The notes: generated from the letters alone by a model not told the origin. Counted from the first letter of the stretch, positions 24,776 through 34,630 are shown. The stretch: 64,000 bases of DNA from Bacteroidota bacterium (GCA_030706685.1 JAUZOA010000005.1:53806-117805), one strand, 5' to 3'. Numbers and translations are program-made.

Positions 24776-25738
24776 ATGAAAAGAGAAATCACTAAAATCG
24801 CGATGGCAATACTAATTCTTGTCTCTCCCCTATCCTATTTGCCAGCTCAGCAAAGCTCAAACGCGAAAAAGCTCCTGAACCAGGAATATAATTTGATTCC
24901 CCGGCATTCAAAAGATACCCAGTATTATGAAATGGAATCAACACTGCAGCAATTCGCATTGGATGGAACTCCCCGGGGGGCTGATATTTACCGTTTATAT
25001 CTTCGCTGTGTTCCTTCAGTTGACTCTTTGCACGGGGATGAATATACCTGCCTGAAATTTACCCTTCAACTAAAGAATTCCGGGGAAGTAGTAATTCCTT
25101 CCCTTACTAACTGGAAATACTTTTTTTCATTAACCCCAAATGACAATAACAAAACAGGCGAGGTGTTGGGTATTGACCATAGCAAATTTGAGCAACTAAA
25201 GGATGAAAGCGGGAAGCCCCTGGCTGTTGAAAATACTTATCATGTTTATAATGCTTTTATTGACTTTCATTCCATGAGTGTGTTTGCCGAAAAAGCAACA
25301 AATGGCAATGGTATCCAGAACCTGAAACATATCGGGGATAAAATTGTACATGCGGCTTCATTTTCGCAACCGCCCGTAGACCTCGGAACCCAGGTGGCCA
25401 AAGGTTCTTATTTTAAGAACGGGGAAATTACACTTACTCTTAAAGGGCTAAGCCGGGTCAATGAAGAAACCTGTGCACTGCTGGAATATGATTCGGGAGA
25501 AAGTTCTTTTTATATGTTAACGAAACCCATGCCAACTATGGAAGTAACTACTAAGGGAAGCTCTCATTATTGGGGAGATATTTACAAAGACCTTAAGTCG
25601 GGATGGATTCAAAAAGCGAACCTGCATGAGCTGGTAATAAGTGAAACCATTGTACCGGGAATGGATAATAAAATAAACTCCGTTATCGAAAGAAGCATCA
25701 ATATAAGCAACTCGAAACACTTAAATTTGAATAAATAA
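24776..25738 (+). CDS. Secreted protein of unknown function
   Basis: 320 aa. Sec signal peptide MKREITKIAMAILILVSPLSYLPAQ with cleavage likely after about residue 24. The remainder is a beta-rich soluble protein with no motif I recognise (for example IPSLTNWKYFFSLTPND, LEYDSGESSFYMLTKP). Several Bacteroidota secreted proteins have this composition. It lies alone between the patatin operator/hairpin and a convergent histidine kinase. Start ATG 24776 follows AAAACACGCTAAA with no Shine-Dalgarno. Confidence 0.7.
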   Translation: MKREITKIAMAILILVSPLSYLPAQQSSNAKKLLNQEYNLIPRHSKDTQYYEMESTLQQFALDGTPRGADIYRLYLRCVPSVDSLHGDEYTCLKFTLQLKNSGEVVIPSLTNWKYFFSLTPNDNNKTGEVLGIDHSKFEQLKDESGKPLAVENTYHVYNAFIDFHSMSVFAEKATNGNGIQNLKHIGDKIVHAASFSQPPVDLGTQVAKGSYFKNGEITLTLKGLSRVNEETCALLEYDSGESSFYMLTKPMPTMEVTTKGSSHYWGDIYKDLKSGWIQKANLHELVISETIVPGMDNKINSVIERSINISNSKHLNLNK

Positions 25739-25787
25739 AGGTTCGGGGCTTGTACCGGGATCTGTCTCCTGGCAACAACCTGGTGTT

Positions 25788-27107
25788 TTAATCTTCTTCA
25801 TTGTTTTTTGCAGGTTGAGGCATATTTACAAGCTGGGGTATATATATTGTGATCGTTGTTCCCTCGTTCAATTTGCTTTTCAAAGTAATGCGGCCTCCCA
25901 TCAGGTCAAGGTACCTTCCTACAATATGCAATCCCAGTCCTGTTCCCTGGATGCCCGCGACATTACTTGCCCGGAAAAAGCGTTCAAATAATTTTTCCTG
26001 GTCCTGCTCCGGAATACCGATCCCTTCATCGCACACCGAAATCTGCAGATCGCCTTTTTCATCGCTGCAATGAATCATTATAGCTGACTTTTCAGACGAA
26101 TATTTTATAGCATTGGATACCAGGTTCATGAGAATATGCCGAAGCAACTTCCTGTCAACCGAAAAAATATCTTGCCAGATAGAATGACTAAGTTCTATCC
26201 GCTGATCCTTCCACGATGCCTGGCGCATTTCCTTTACCAGGTCATCCATATCCGCCAAAAGGACTTCTGTTTTTAAAACTTCCGGTGTTGCCTGTACGAG
26301 ATCTTTTTCCAGTTTGCCCAATGACAGGAAGTCATCCATGATATATGTCAGGTCTTTCACCGCTCTCTGAATTTTCAGAATGTGCTTGTTGCGTTTATCT
26401 TCGTCTGCCGTGGCGCTATATTTTTTCACCAGGTCAACGGAAGAAAGGATAGTGCTTAGTGGTGTGCGGAATTCATGAGAGGCCATTAATACAAACCGGG
26501 ATTTTAATTCCCCCAGTTCTTTTTCTTTTTCATAAGCTATCTTCAGTTCTTCCTGCGATTTTTCCAATGCCAGCAATGCTTCATGCACGATTAACGAACG
26601 ATCACTCACTTTTTTTTCCAGCGCCTGGTTCAATTGTCTGACTTCATCAGCTACCCCGAGCAGCTTTTCATTTTGCAGGAATAACAATTTTTCGTTATTC
26701 CTTTGTACAGTAATGTTGGCAATAAATACGTAGGCAAAATTTTTACCCCCTTGTTCAAAGTGACTCAGGCTGACCTCGACAGGAAATTCACTACCATCTT
26801 TGCGCAGGGCATACAGGTCCTCTCCTTCCTCTATCATTTGGGTTGGTGAGTCATGATAAAAGTGCTGCCAGAATTTTTCGTGCTCCCGGCTGTATTTGGC
26901 CGGAATCAATAATTCCACGTTCTTCCCGATCAATTCATCCCCGGTGTATCCAAACTGGTTTTCCGCAAACTGGTTAACGTGGATGATTTCGCCTTCCTGG
27001 TTAATGAGTACAATACCAATAACGGCATTGTTAAAGAGTGCCCCGTATTGCCGTGCATCAAACTCTGCATTTTCAAAATCTCTATATTCGCGAGAAATCT
27101 CAGGCAT
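25788..27107 (-). CDS. PAS-domain sensor histidine kinase
   Basis: 439 aa, soluble (no TM segment). PAS domain at about 20-130 (IGIVLINQEGEIIHVN, FGYTGDELIGKNVELLIPAKYSREHE, RKDGSEFPVEVSLS), whose wording resembles the FixL/GGDEF-associated PAS class. A coiled-coil linker follows, then HisKA with phospho-His in LMASHEFRTPLSTI (about residue 210), and HATPase with N-box LMNLVSNAIKYSS, G1 VCDEGIGIPEQDQ and G2 GTGLGLHIV. Orphan in this window; it could phosphorylate the lone receiver at 17017. The ligand of the PAS domain cannot be told from sequence alone. Confidence 0.9.
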   Translation of the reverse strand: MPEISREYRDFENAEFDARQYGALFNNAVIGIVLINQEGEIIHVNQFAENQFGYTGDELIGKNVELLIPAKYSREHEKFWQHFYHDSPTQMIEEGEDLYALRKDGSEFPVEVSLSHFEQGGKNFAYVFIANITVQRNNEKLLFLQNEKLLGVADEVRQLNQALEKKVSDRSLIVHEALLALEKSQEELKIAYEKEKELGELKSRFVLMASHEFRTPLSTILSSVDLVKKYSATADEDKRNKHILKIQRAVKDLTYIMDDFLSLGKLEKDLVQATPEVLKTEVLLADMDDLVKEMRQASWKDQRIELSHSIWQDIFSVDRKLLRHILMNLVSNAIKYSSEKSAIMIHCSDEKGDLQISVCDEGIGIPEQDQEKLFERFFRASNVAGIQGTGLGLHIVGRYLDLMGGRITLKSKLNEGTTITIYIPQLVNMPQPAKNNEED

Positions 27108-27748
27108 AACGATTATGATGAAGGAAAATCAACAAACCAATTATACATCAGGAATATACCCGGTCGCTTTACTTTCAAAATTCTGTGAGGATTCAGATAG
27201 AATCCTTTACCGGTGAAAGCAGGGGGGTGCAGATAATAATAAGGATCAATTGTTGCATCAATTATTTCCCGGAAAATCATGAATCCAGACAGAAACTATT
27301 TAAAATTAGGAAATTTCACATTACCCCCATAGAAAATAAAATGTTAAGGACAGCAGCCTGTAAGGAAATAATAATTAAATGGTTGCGCAAAAATTGTACC
27401 TTAAATAACCTTACTTATTCTTTTTTGTCATGCTGGCTCTGTTCGCAGGAGCCAATTCAACCAGCCTTGCTGGAGCCCCGCCGGGAATTTTTTCGCTGTG
27501 CCCGGCTACCGGAAGAAAAGAGCAATCTTAAAGGAGAAAATTATTGCCCAATGAGAATACCGTAATGCCCGGAAGCAAAAAAAACTATATATATAAATAA
27601 AATTGCATGACGTAAGGAATACCGCCGTATACCATTTTCGCACTAAAGAAGGCGGGTGAACACATAAAAATAATACTTAAACAGGAATTACACCTCTTTC
27701 CCGGTAGCTATCAGCCAAATCAGAAAAAATATGAATTGACACCAAAAG
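27108..27748. other. 641-bp gene-free stretch
   Basis: Lies upstream of two minus-strand genes in series (the kinase at 27107 reads away; the LytR gene ends at 27749). Long open frames on the + strand lack coding-like composition. Short stems (GGCTC/GAGCC near 27437) and AT-rich runs (27578-27602) are present. No TGA-N6-TCA dyad, no RNA gene and no clear repeat were seen. Confidence 0.5.
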
Positions 27749-28441
27749 CTACAGGTTTTCTATAACATCCCTGTAGCCCCTGCCAATGGGAATGGATACT
27801 CCATTCACCTCCACGGCTTCGGCTGTGTAGGATTCAATCTTGCTTATTGAAACGATGAAAGACCGGTGAATCCGTTTGAAGAGATGGACAGGCAAAAGAT
27901 GCTCAATTTCATTCGTACTCATTTTTGAAATATATTCCTTTTTTGTCGTAATGATTTTGATATACTCCCGCTGACTTTCAATATAAACAATCTCGGCGAA
28001 TAATATTTTCACCTTTTTCTTCTGCACATTCAGGAACAGGTAATCTTTTGTCTCCGGGTGTTCATGTAGCGGTTGCTTATCTCTTTGTCCTGTTTTTACC
28101 CTGGTTACGGCCACCAGGAAACGCTCAAAATCAAATGGCTTTAGCAAGTAATCGGTCACGTTCAGGTTAAATCCCTCTACGGCATATTGGTGATAAGCCG
28201 TTGTAATAATTACGGCAGGTGGATGAGGAAGCGTTTTTAAAAAAGCCATGCCTTTTAATTTAGGCAGGTGAATATCTAAAAAAATAAGATTTGTATCATT
28301 CTCCCGCAGGAAGTCAGTGGCCCGGATAGCATCTTTAAATGTTCCCTGTAATTCAAGGAATGGCACCTGCAGAATATAATCCGATAACACTTTTACCGCC
28401 AACGGTTCATCTTCTATGATAATACATTTTATATTAGACAT
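27749..28441 (-). CDS. LytTR-family response regulator
   Basis: 230 aa from ATG 28441 (MSNIKCIIIEDEPLAVKVL). REC domain with acidic EDE, phospho-Asp in NLIFLDIHLPKLKG, Thr/Ala in VIITTAYHQYAVEGF and Lys in YLLKPFDFERF. The LytTR DNA-binding domain follows (VKILFAEIVYIESQREYIKI, FKRIHRSFIVSISKIESY, IPIGRGYRDVI). Start overlaps the LytS-like stop by eight bases (ATGTCTAA), so it is translationally coupled to the kinase. Targets not visible. Confidence 0.93.
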   Translation of the reverse strand: MSNIKCIIIEDEPLAVKVLSDYILQVPFLELQGTFKDAIRATDFLRENDTNLIFLDIHLPKLKGMAFLKTLPHPPAVIITTAYHQYAVEGFNLNVTDYLLKPFDFERFLVAVTRVKTGQRDKQPLHEHPETKDYLFLNVQKKKVKILFAEIVYIESQREYIKIITTKKEYISKMSTNEIEHLLPVHLFKRIHRSFIVSISKIESYTAEAVEVNGVSIPIGRGYRDVIENL

Positions 28442-29471
28442 GGCTGGCAAGATTAATTTTCAAAGTAGCTGTAAAAATATATTCGTCCTGCTGAACAGAC
28501 AGGTTGTAATCCTTATAGAGCAATTCGAGCTGGCGCCTCAGGTTGGAAAGACCGATGTTTTCTTTTACCCTGCCTTCCCCTGGTAATTCTTCACTGGAGT
28601 TTTTTACAAAAAAAACCAGTTGCCTCTTATTGACTGAAAGATGGATATCCACAAATGGGCGATCTCTTGTTTCGGAAACACCATGTTTGAACGCATTCTC
28701 CACTAACGGGATCAGCAACAGGGGTGGTAAGGCTTGTTTCATATCTTCAATGTCGTAGTTAAAGTTAACGCGCAAAGAATCATCGTAACGCAATTTTTCA
28801 AGAGCTATATAGTCGCTGATAATTTTCAGTTCCTGCTCTATCGCTATATATTCCCCGCCTGTCTCATAGAGCATAAAACGCAATATTTTCGACAGGCGTA
28901 AGACGGATTCCGGGGCCAGGTCAGACTTATCCCTTGCCAATGAATAGATATTATTTAAGGTATTGAATAAAAAATGCGGGTTCGTTTGTGACCGGAGATA
29001 GTTCAGCTCTGCCTGTTGCTTTTCAATACGCAATTGCTGTGCAGCCTGCTTTAATTTTATATAATTATAAACATGCCTGATAATTCCAAAAAAGAAAACC
29101 GACTCTACGCTATAAGCCATCCGGTCAGAAACTGCCTTTGATACGGAAGGGAATGTTACAAAGGGGGTGTAAATATTTAACCCCATCCCTATGCACCGCC
29201 ATATATACGCGCCCCAGGAATATAAGAAGATATGGCCTGCTATGAGTAAAAGAGATTTAAAGATCTTTTTCCTGCTTAGCTCAGGCAGTGTATATTCAAA
29301 CAAAAAATAATTGAGTACTGTAACATAACTGGCAGCCCAAATATTATTCAAAGCCCTTTTGAAAGCCGCTCCCGGGTGTTCTGCCAAATTAGAAAAGAAC
29401 CCCAATAATAAAAAAACAAGCCCAACCCACAGATAGAATTTAAACCGCTTTATATCGATTAGTTTTTTCAT
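28434..29471 (-). CDS. LytS/YehU-type sensor histidine kinase
   Basis: 345 aa from ATG 29471 (MKKLIDIKRFKFYLWVGLVFLLLG). Four hydrophobic N-terminal helices (about 12-145), then a His_kinase domain with the phospho-His motif RSQTNPHFLFNTLNNIYSLA, followed by an HATPase with PLLLIPLVENAFKHGVSE and IGLSNLRRQLELLY. Typical Bacteroidota partner of LytTR regulators, coupled to the downstream gene. The signal is unknown; the short TM bundle has no periplasmic domain. Confidence 0.92.
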   Translation of the reverse strand: MKKLIDIKRFKFYLWVGLVFLLLGFFSNLAEHPGAAFKRALNNIWAASYVTVLNYFLFEYTLPELSRKKIFKSLLLIAGHIFLYSWGAYIWRCIGMGLNIYTPFVTFPSVSKAVSDRMAYSVESVFFFGIIRHVYNYIKLKQAAQQLRIEKQQAELNYLRSQTNPHFLFNTLNNIYSLARDKSDLAPESVLRLSKILRFMLYETGGEYIAIEQELKIISDYIALEKLRYDDSLRVNFNYDIEDMKQALPPLLLIPLVENAFKHGVSETRDRPFVDIHLSVNKRQLVFFVKNSSEELPGEGRVKENIGLSNLRRQLELLYKDYNLSVQQDEYIFTATLKINLASHV

Positions 29472-29708
29472 CTTGCCATTTAACAATATAAATATCGGCA
29501 AATCTTTCCCGTTTCATTTTACAGTCTATAGAATTGACTTTGCGGTAAACCAATAACTTAAAACGGTCAATCGAATCTTGTACCTTCGTACTTGCCCTTA
29601 TCCTCTTTTTATTTACCCGGCTATTTTGGTTATTGGCATATCCATGCTGTTTGTTTACCCTAATCCGCTGTTTATTGATTTTGGTTTCCGGTACTGTTTT
29701 TAATCAGG

Positions 29709-29716
29709 TAACTTTG
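29709..29716 (+). promoter_or_regulatory. Consensus -7 box (TAACTTTG) for the DUF4395 gene
   Basis: A perfect TAnnTTTG, with a TTTTGG-type -33 region near 29678-29683. No TGA-N6-TCA dyad is present, so this looks like an ordinary promoter outside the stress regulon. The leader would be about 70 nt. Confidence 0.6.
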
Positions 29717-29794
29717 TACAAGAATGTCCAGGCGCTTATGGCAAAAAGCAACAACCGGTTGTGAAATATAAAACCCCAAATCAAAACTCCCACC

Positions 29795-30499
29795 ATGAAA
29801 CAGGCTACCATTTATTTACCAAATAAAACTGAAAAAACGAATAAGGTAATAACATTTGGAGAGAGCGTTGAGGGATATAACATTCGTGTTTTAAATGAAA
29901 GGGAAATAAGAGCAGCAGCAGGGATATTATTCTTAGCTACTTTCATCTCCTTAATGCTGATCCTGTTTAAAAACAATTTTGTGCCGATAAAGTATGTTAT
30001 AACCCTGTTCCTTACCGATTTCATCATACGTGTTTTTGTTAATCCTAAATTTTCACCTACCTTAATAATAGGGCGCTTGATTGTCAGGAACCAGGTGCCT
30101 GAATATGTAGGGGCACAGCAAAAAAAATTTGCATGGATAATCGGGTTTGGCCTGTCCGCTACTATGTTCATTTTACTGGTGCTGGTAAACGCGTATAGCC
30201 CGATAACGGGTATTGTCTGCCTTATATGCCTCGTATTCCTGTTCTTTGAATCGGCCTTTGGTATTTGTTTAGGATGCAAATTTTATTCGCTGTTTTATAA
30301 AGAAAAGGCCCAGTACTGTCCCGGCGAAGTTTGTGATGTAAAATCAAAACAGGCTATCCAAAAAACATCCAAAGTTCAGTTGCTTATTGTTCTGGGATTT
30401 ATTGCGTTCATAGTCCTTACTGCTTTTTTATTTAATGATCAATACAGTAAAAAGCCCTATGACATGTTTGGGATTAATGCGACTGCAAAATCCAAATAA
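29795..30499 (+). CDS. DUF4395 integral membrane protein
   Basis: 234 aa. Four to five TM helices (about 42-60, 66-84, 112-133, 138-160 and 195-214). Two conserved Cys pairs stand near the end of the core: CLGCKFYSLF and YCPGEVC. DUF4395 proteins often neighbour thioredoxin- or rhodanese-like sulfur-handling genes. Here the next gene, 50 bp downstream, is a cysteine-desulfurase-like PLP enzyme. The N-terminal 30 residues (TIYLPNKTEKTNKVITFGESVEG) are hydrophilic. Function unknown. Confidence 0.82.
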   Translation: MKQATIYLPNKTEKTNKVITFGESVEGYNIRVLNEREIRAAAGILFLATFISLMLILFKNNFVPIKYVITLFLTDFIIRVFVNPKFSPTLIIGRLIVRNQVPEYVGAQQKKFAWIIGFGLSATMFILLVLVNAYSPITGIVCLICLVFLFFESAFGICLGCKFYSLFYKEKAQYCPGEVCDVKSKQAIQKTSKVQLLIVLGFIAFIVLTAFLFNDQYSKKPYDMFGINATAKSK

Positions 30500-30549
30500 A
30501 AATTCATTTGATTCCCGATGATTCCATACAGGACAGCCCCACGGGGTTG

Positions 30550-32118
30550 ATGACCCAAAAAAGTGCATTGGAAAAATATTTCTCTGCGTTCCGGTCTGCT
30601 ATCATCGGCTGCCAGCAAACATTTGAATCCCCCTTTGGGAAAAAAGAAATCATTTATGCGGATTGGACGGCAAGCGGCAGGGCTTACCGGCCTATTGAAG
30701 AATGCCTGCAAAAAGAGATCATGCCTTTCCTTGGTAATACGCATACTGAGACTACCGTTACAGGTACCCTGATGTCCAAAGCTTATGAAAAGGCTAAGGC
30801 TATTATTAAGCAACACGTTCACGCCAACAGCGATGATGTATTGATTTTTTGCGGCAGTGGGATGACGGGTGCTGTCAATAAATTGCAAAGGATATTAGGG
30901 CTAAGGATTCCCGAGCGGATTATGGATTATATGAAAAAAGAGAGCCCCCGGGATATGGAGGGGTCCGGGGATAATGTGATTACTACAAATAAGATTCTCA
31001 GTGAGTCCCTGCCTTTGGATGAAGTATTGAAACCCATAGTTTTTGTAACGCATATGGAACACCACAGCAACCAGACCAGTTGGCTGGAGACCATTGCTAC
31101 TGTTGAAATAATTAAGCCGGGTGAAAATGGGAATATTGACTTAGGATACTTCAGGAATTTATTAGAACAATATAAGCACCGGAAAAATAAAATAGCGGCG
31201 ATTACCGGTTGTTCCAATGTGACAGGGATTCAAACCCCGTATCATGAAGTCGCAAAACTAATCCATGAATATGATGGGTTATGTTTTGTTGACTTTGCCT
31301 GTTCCGCTCCTTATATTGACATCAATATGCACCCCGAAGAAAAAGGCAAACATTTAGATGCCATTTATTTTTCGCCCCATAAATTTTTGGGTGGCCCCGG
31401 CACACCGGGCGTTTTGATCTTCAACAAAAAAATTTATACCAACATCATCCCTGATCAGCCGGGAGGAGGCACCGTAGTGTACACCAATCCCTGGAAGGTT
31501 CATGAATATATTACCGATATAGAGCGGAGGGAAGATGGCGGCACTCCTCCATTATTGCAAGGGATAAAAGCGGCGATGTGTGTCCGGCTGAAGGAAGAGA
31601 TGGGAGTGGAAAATATGCTAAAGAGGGAAGAAGAAATGTTGGAGGTCATTTTTGCCAGGTTCTCCAAAATGAAAAATGTGGAAGTGCTTGAAGGGAATAG
31701 TAAAAAGAGGCTGGGGGTCGTTTCTTTTATTGTCAACGGGGCACATTATAATTTGATTGTCAAAATTCTGAATGACAGGTTTGGCATTCAGACAAGAGGC
31801 GGCTGCTCTTGTGCAGGAACGTATGGGCATATGCTGCTGCATGTCGGTGAGCGCAGATCTTATGAAATATTGAATTTGATCCGTTCAGGAGATTTGCTGT
31901 GCAAACCGGGCTGGATCAGGCTGTCTGTCCATCCCACCATGACTAATGCGGAAATTGAATTTATTATGGAGGCGATAGAATTGACAGCATCCCATTTCCG
32001 GGAATGGATGAAAGATTATACCTATAATGCTGAATCCAACGAATATTCTTTCAAAGGAATGGAGTCAAAGGAACAAAGCAGGATCGAAGATTGGTTTACT
32101 ATGCCCGTCCGGCACTAA
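30550..32118 (+). CDS. Class V aminotransferase, cysteine desulfurase/selenocysteine lyase type
   Basis: 522 aa from ATG 30550 (MTQKSALEKYFSAFRSAIIG); a TTG at 30508 gives 14 more residues. PLP-binding Lys in FSPHKFLGGPGTPGVL. Cofactor-stacking region HMEHHSNQTSWLE, aspartate in CFVDFACSAPY, and an active-site-like Cys cluster in TRGGCSCAGTYGH. About 100 residues longer than SufS/IscS, with a C-terminal extension, so a relative rather than the Fe-S housekeeping desulfurase. Substrate unconfirmed. Likely cotranscribed with DUF4395. Confidence 0.87.
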   Translation: MTQKSALEKYFSAFRSAIIGCQQTFESPFGKKEIIYADWTASGRAYRPIEECLQKEIMPFLGNTHTETTVTGTLMSKAYEKAKAIIKQHVHANSDDVLIFCGSGMTGAVNKLQRILGLRIPERIMDYMKKESPRDMEGSGDNVITTNKILSESLPLDEVLKPIVFVTHMEHHSNQTSWLETIATVEIIKPGENGNIDLGYFRNLLEQYKHRKNKIAAITGCSNVTGIQTPYHEVAKLIHEYDGLCFVDFACSAPYIDINMHPEEKGKHLDAIYFSPHKFLGGPGTPGVLIFNKKIYTNIIPDQPGGGTVVYTNPWKVHEYITDIERREDGGTPPLLQGIKAAMCVRLKEEMGVENMLKREEEMLEVIFARFSKMKNVEVLEGNSKKRLGVVSFIVNGAHYNLIVKILNDRFGIQTRGGCSCAGTYGHMLLHVGERRSYEILNLIRSGDLLCKPGWIRLSVHPTMTNAEIEFIMEAIELTASHFREWMKDYTYNAESNEYSFKGMESKEQSRIEDWFTMPVRH

Positions 32119-32616
32119 ATCCCGGATGGTACAGCGTTGTCCTTATCTTGAGCTGCCTCCCGGACGCCTCGGGAACCTGGCGCTCCTTGTACTTTCTTTC
32201 AACTATGGGTCATGCTTTTATTTAAAAAAAGCCGTTCACCCGCAAATGATTAAGCTGGTTTAATCCTGTCCTGGTCTTATTGCTTATCTTAGAATGTATT
32301 TACACCAAAAAGCAACCAGGTCTATGAGAAGGTTTTATGGTTTCGGTTCCTTACTGGTTTTATTCTTTTGCAAAAATTATTGCATAGCACACAATCTTAC
32401 AGGTGCTCTCTTCCATCAAATAGTAATCCCTGGTTCTGCACGGAAGATGTAAGAACCACAGCAGGGTAAAAAGGAAGATATTCCTGCAAAATTTACCCGG
32501 GAAGCATAAAGATATTAAGCCTTACCTTAGAACCTCGCCTCAACCTGATCCGTGATTAGTTATCCAAATGAAACCCGGGAAAAGAAAATGGTATTGCAAA
32601 ACAAAAAAATCAAAAA
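32119..32616. other. 498-bp gene-free stretch
   Basis: Lies between two + strand genes. Short remnants of open frames only, and no dyad, repeat or RNA gene. An imperfect GC-rich stem sits just after the aminotransferase stop (CCGG... 32108-32163), which may serve as its terminator. Confidence 0.4.
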
Positions 32617-33750
32617 ATGAAACTACGGGTAGTTGTCCTTGGCGCTGGGTTTGGGGGTCTTGAACTCAGTACAATATTGTCCGAAATGATAGGTGATCGT
32701 CTCGATCTTACCTTAATAGACAAAAACGATTCTTTTTATTTCGGCTTTTCAAAATTGGATGTAATGTTTGGCCGTAAGCCGGCAGATGCGGTACATCTCG
32801 CATACAGTAAGATGGTGAAGCCCGGCGTAAAGTTTCGCCAGGAAACAATTACGGTTATTGATCCTGTTACAAGAGTTGTAACAACAGATAAAGGAACCTA
32901 TGAAGCAGATGTGCTGGTAATTGCGCTTGGCGCAGACTACGATTTAGCATTTACTCCCGGGCTTTCCGAAGCCGGCAACGAATTCTACTCCTTACAGGGT
33001 GCAGAACGATTAAGAGAAGTACTTCCAACTTTTTTAAAAGGCCATGCCATTGTGGGTGTAACTTCAGCGCCCTTCAAGTGCCCACCGGCTCCAAGCGAAG
33101 CTGCCTTGCTGCTGCATGATTATCTCACGGAACGTGGTATCCGGGATGCTTGCGAAATTAGTATTGTCATGCCTTTCGGCTTACCCATCCCCCCATCACC
33201 GGATACTTCCAAAGCATTGCTCACTGCCTTTGCAGAACGAAATATCAAATTTATTCCGCAACGGATGGTAACCGCGCTTGATCCATCCCATAAATTGGCC
33301 ATTCTTGATGACGGAACCGGAATGCCCTTCGACCTGTTTCTTGGGATTCCAAAACATCGCGCCCCGGAAGTGTTAGCCGGTAGCGGGTTACTCATAAATG
33401 GATGGATCCCTGTTGACAGGAAAAACCTAAAAACCCAGTTTCCGGATGTTTATGCAATCGGCGACGTAACCAGTGTTGGAACGCCAAAGGCGGGTGTATT
33501 TGCTGAAGGCGCTGCACGAATTGCTGCAGCTTCGATCATTGCAGAACTAGAGGGTGGTTCAGCATCTTCGCCCTATACCGGTACCGGCTCCTGTTATGTA
33601 GAGTTTGGGCATGACCTCGTAGGCCGAGTAGATGTAGATTTTTTTTCGGGTCCAAAGCCTACCGGTAGTTTCCTGGAACCTTCCGAAGAATTGGTTAGGG
33701 ACAAACAATACTTTGGCTCCAGTCGTGCTGCGCGTTGGTTCGGATTGTAA
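32617..33750 (+). CDS. FAD-dependent pyridine-nucleotide-disulfide-family oxidoreductase
   Basis: 377 aa. N-terminal FAD-binding Rossmann motif VVVLGAGFGGLELSTIL, second motif VLVIALGADYDLAF, and FAD-binding Asp in DVYAIGDVTSVGTPKAGVF. The family covers type II NADH dehydrogenases, sulfide:quinone reductases and flavocytochrome c sulfide dehydrogenase. The segment APFKCPPAPSEAALL resembles the Cys-Pro-Pro-Ala-Pro motif of the sulfide-oxidising branch, but the second catalytic Cys of SQR is not evident. No signal peptide. Sits 500 bp after the desulfurase-like gene. Sulfide or quinone chemistry is possible but unproven. Confidence 0.82.
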   Translation: MKLRVVVLGAGFGGLELSTILSEMIGDRLDLTLIDKNDSFYFGFSKLDVMFGRKPADAVHLAYSKMVKPGVKFRQETITVIDPVTRVVTTDKGTYEADVLVIALGADYDLAFTPGLSEAGNEFYSLQGAERLREVLPTFLKGHAIVGVTSAPFKCPPAPSEAALLLHDYLTERGIRDACEISIVMPFGLPIPPSPDTSKALLTAFAERNIKFIPQRMVTALDPSHKLAILDDGTGMPFDLFLGIPKHRAPEVLAGSGLLINGWIPVDRKNLKTQFPDVYAIGDVTSVGTPKAGVFAEGAARIAAASIIAELEGGSASSPYTGTGSCYVEFGHDLVGRVDVDFFSGPKPTGSFLEPSEELVRDKQYFGSSRAARWFGL

Positions 33751-33847
33751 TGGAGTCAAAGTAGTTACCTGTTCTCCTGCATGTTTAGTCCACGAATAAT
33801 AATAATACCGGGCATACAAGTAAACTTATTTCAGGATAATACAGGAT

Positions 33848-34630
33848 ATGAAAAAATTAATTTTCAAAACCAGGGAATGGATAAAATTTAAACTATTCAG
33901 GCCAATACTGCTTAGGATTGGAGACCGGATAGGAAAATATTCAGTAGTCGGCGATCATCCTGTTTTTGATAACCGGCAATTCAAATGGGCCACACTTTTG
34001 GAAAACAATTGGATTTTTATCCGCGAAGAATTTGAAAACATACTTGCCTTTCATCCGTTGTTACCCAACCTGCAGGATATTCAGCAGGAACAAAAAGTAT
34101 TGAACCAGGATAATAAATGGAAAACATTTTTCCTTTTTGGTTTTGGCAAAAAAGCCACACTGAATTGCCGGTCATGTCCTGTTACTACTTCTGTACTGGA
34201 ACAAATCCCCGGTATGAAAACTGCTTTCTTTTCTGTTCTCTCCCCCCACAAGCATATACCTCCTCATAGAGGAATTTTTAAAGGCCTCATCCGTAGCCAC
34301 CTTGGATTAATTATACCGGGCCGGCCCGGTGAATGTGTAATGCGGATAGAAAAAGAACAAATTACCTGGCAGGAAGGAAAGCTGGTGGTTTTTGATGATA
34401 CTTTTGAACATGAGGTATGGAATAACACGGGTGAAACACGGGTGGTATTACTGATAGATACCGTAAGGCCATTTAAGTTTCCGTTATCATTCATTAATAA
34501 CGCTGTTATAAGACTTATTGGTAATTCATCTTATGTCAGGGAAGCAATGAAAAACCATAAAATATGGGAAACCCGTTTTCATTCCGGTTCCAAGGATAAT
34601 CACCAGGTGTCGCTGAGCCTCAAACGTTAG
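33848..34630 (+). CDS. Aspartyl/asparaginyl beta-hydroxylase-family dioxygenase
   Basis: 260 aa, 2-oxoglutarate/Fe(II) oxygenase (PF05118; LpxO-like). Metal site: His in HKHIPPHRGIFKG (H-x-P-x-H), and the distal His in FDDTFEHEVWNNTGETRVVLLID; the Arg of ETRVV would bind 2-oxoglutarate. The N-terminal ~40 residues are basic and amphipathic (WIKFKLFRPILLRIGDRIG) and could associate with membrane. Substrate could be lipid A acyl chains, an ornithine lipid or a protein side chain; not resolved by sequence. Confidence 0.85.
   Translation: MKKLIFKTREWIKFKLFRPILLRIGDRIGKYSVVGDHPVFDNRQFKWATLLENNWIFIREEFENILAFHPLLPNLQDIQQEQKVLNQDNKWKTFFLFGFGKKATLNCRSCPVTTSVLEQIPGMKTAFFSVLSPHKHIPPHRGIFKGLIRSHLGLIIPGRPGECVMRIEKEQITWQEGKLVVFDDTFEHEVWNNTGETRVVLLIDTVRPFKFPLSFINNAVIRLIGNSSYVREAMKNHKIWETRFHSGSKDNHQVSLSLKR

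Noticed and set aside
27185..27565. 126-aa open frame in the gap upstream of LytR
   Set aside because: Low-complexity, Cys/Arg/Ile-rich translation with no domain and no promoter; it spans stem-forming intergenic sequence.
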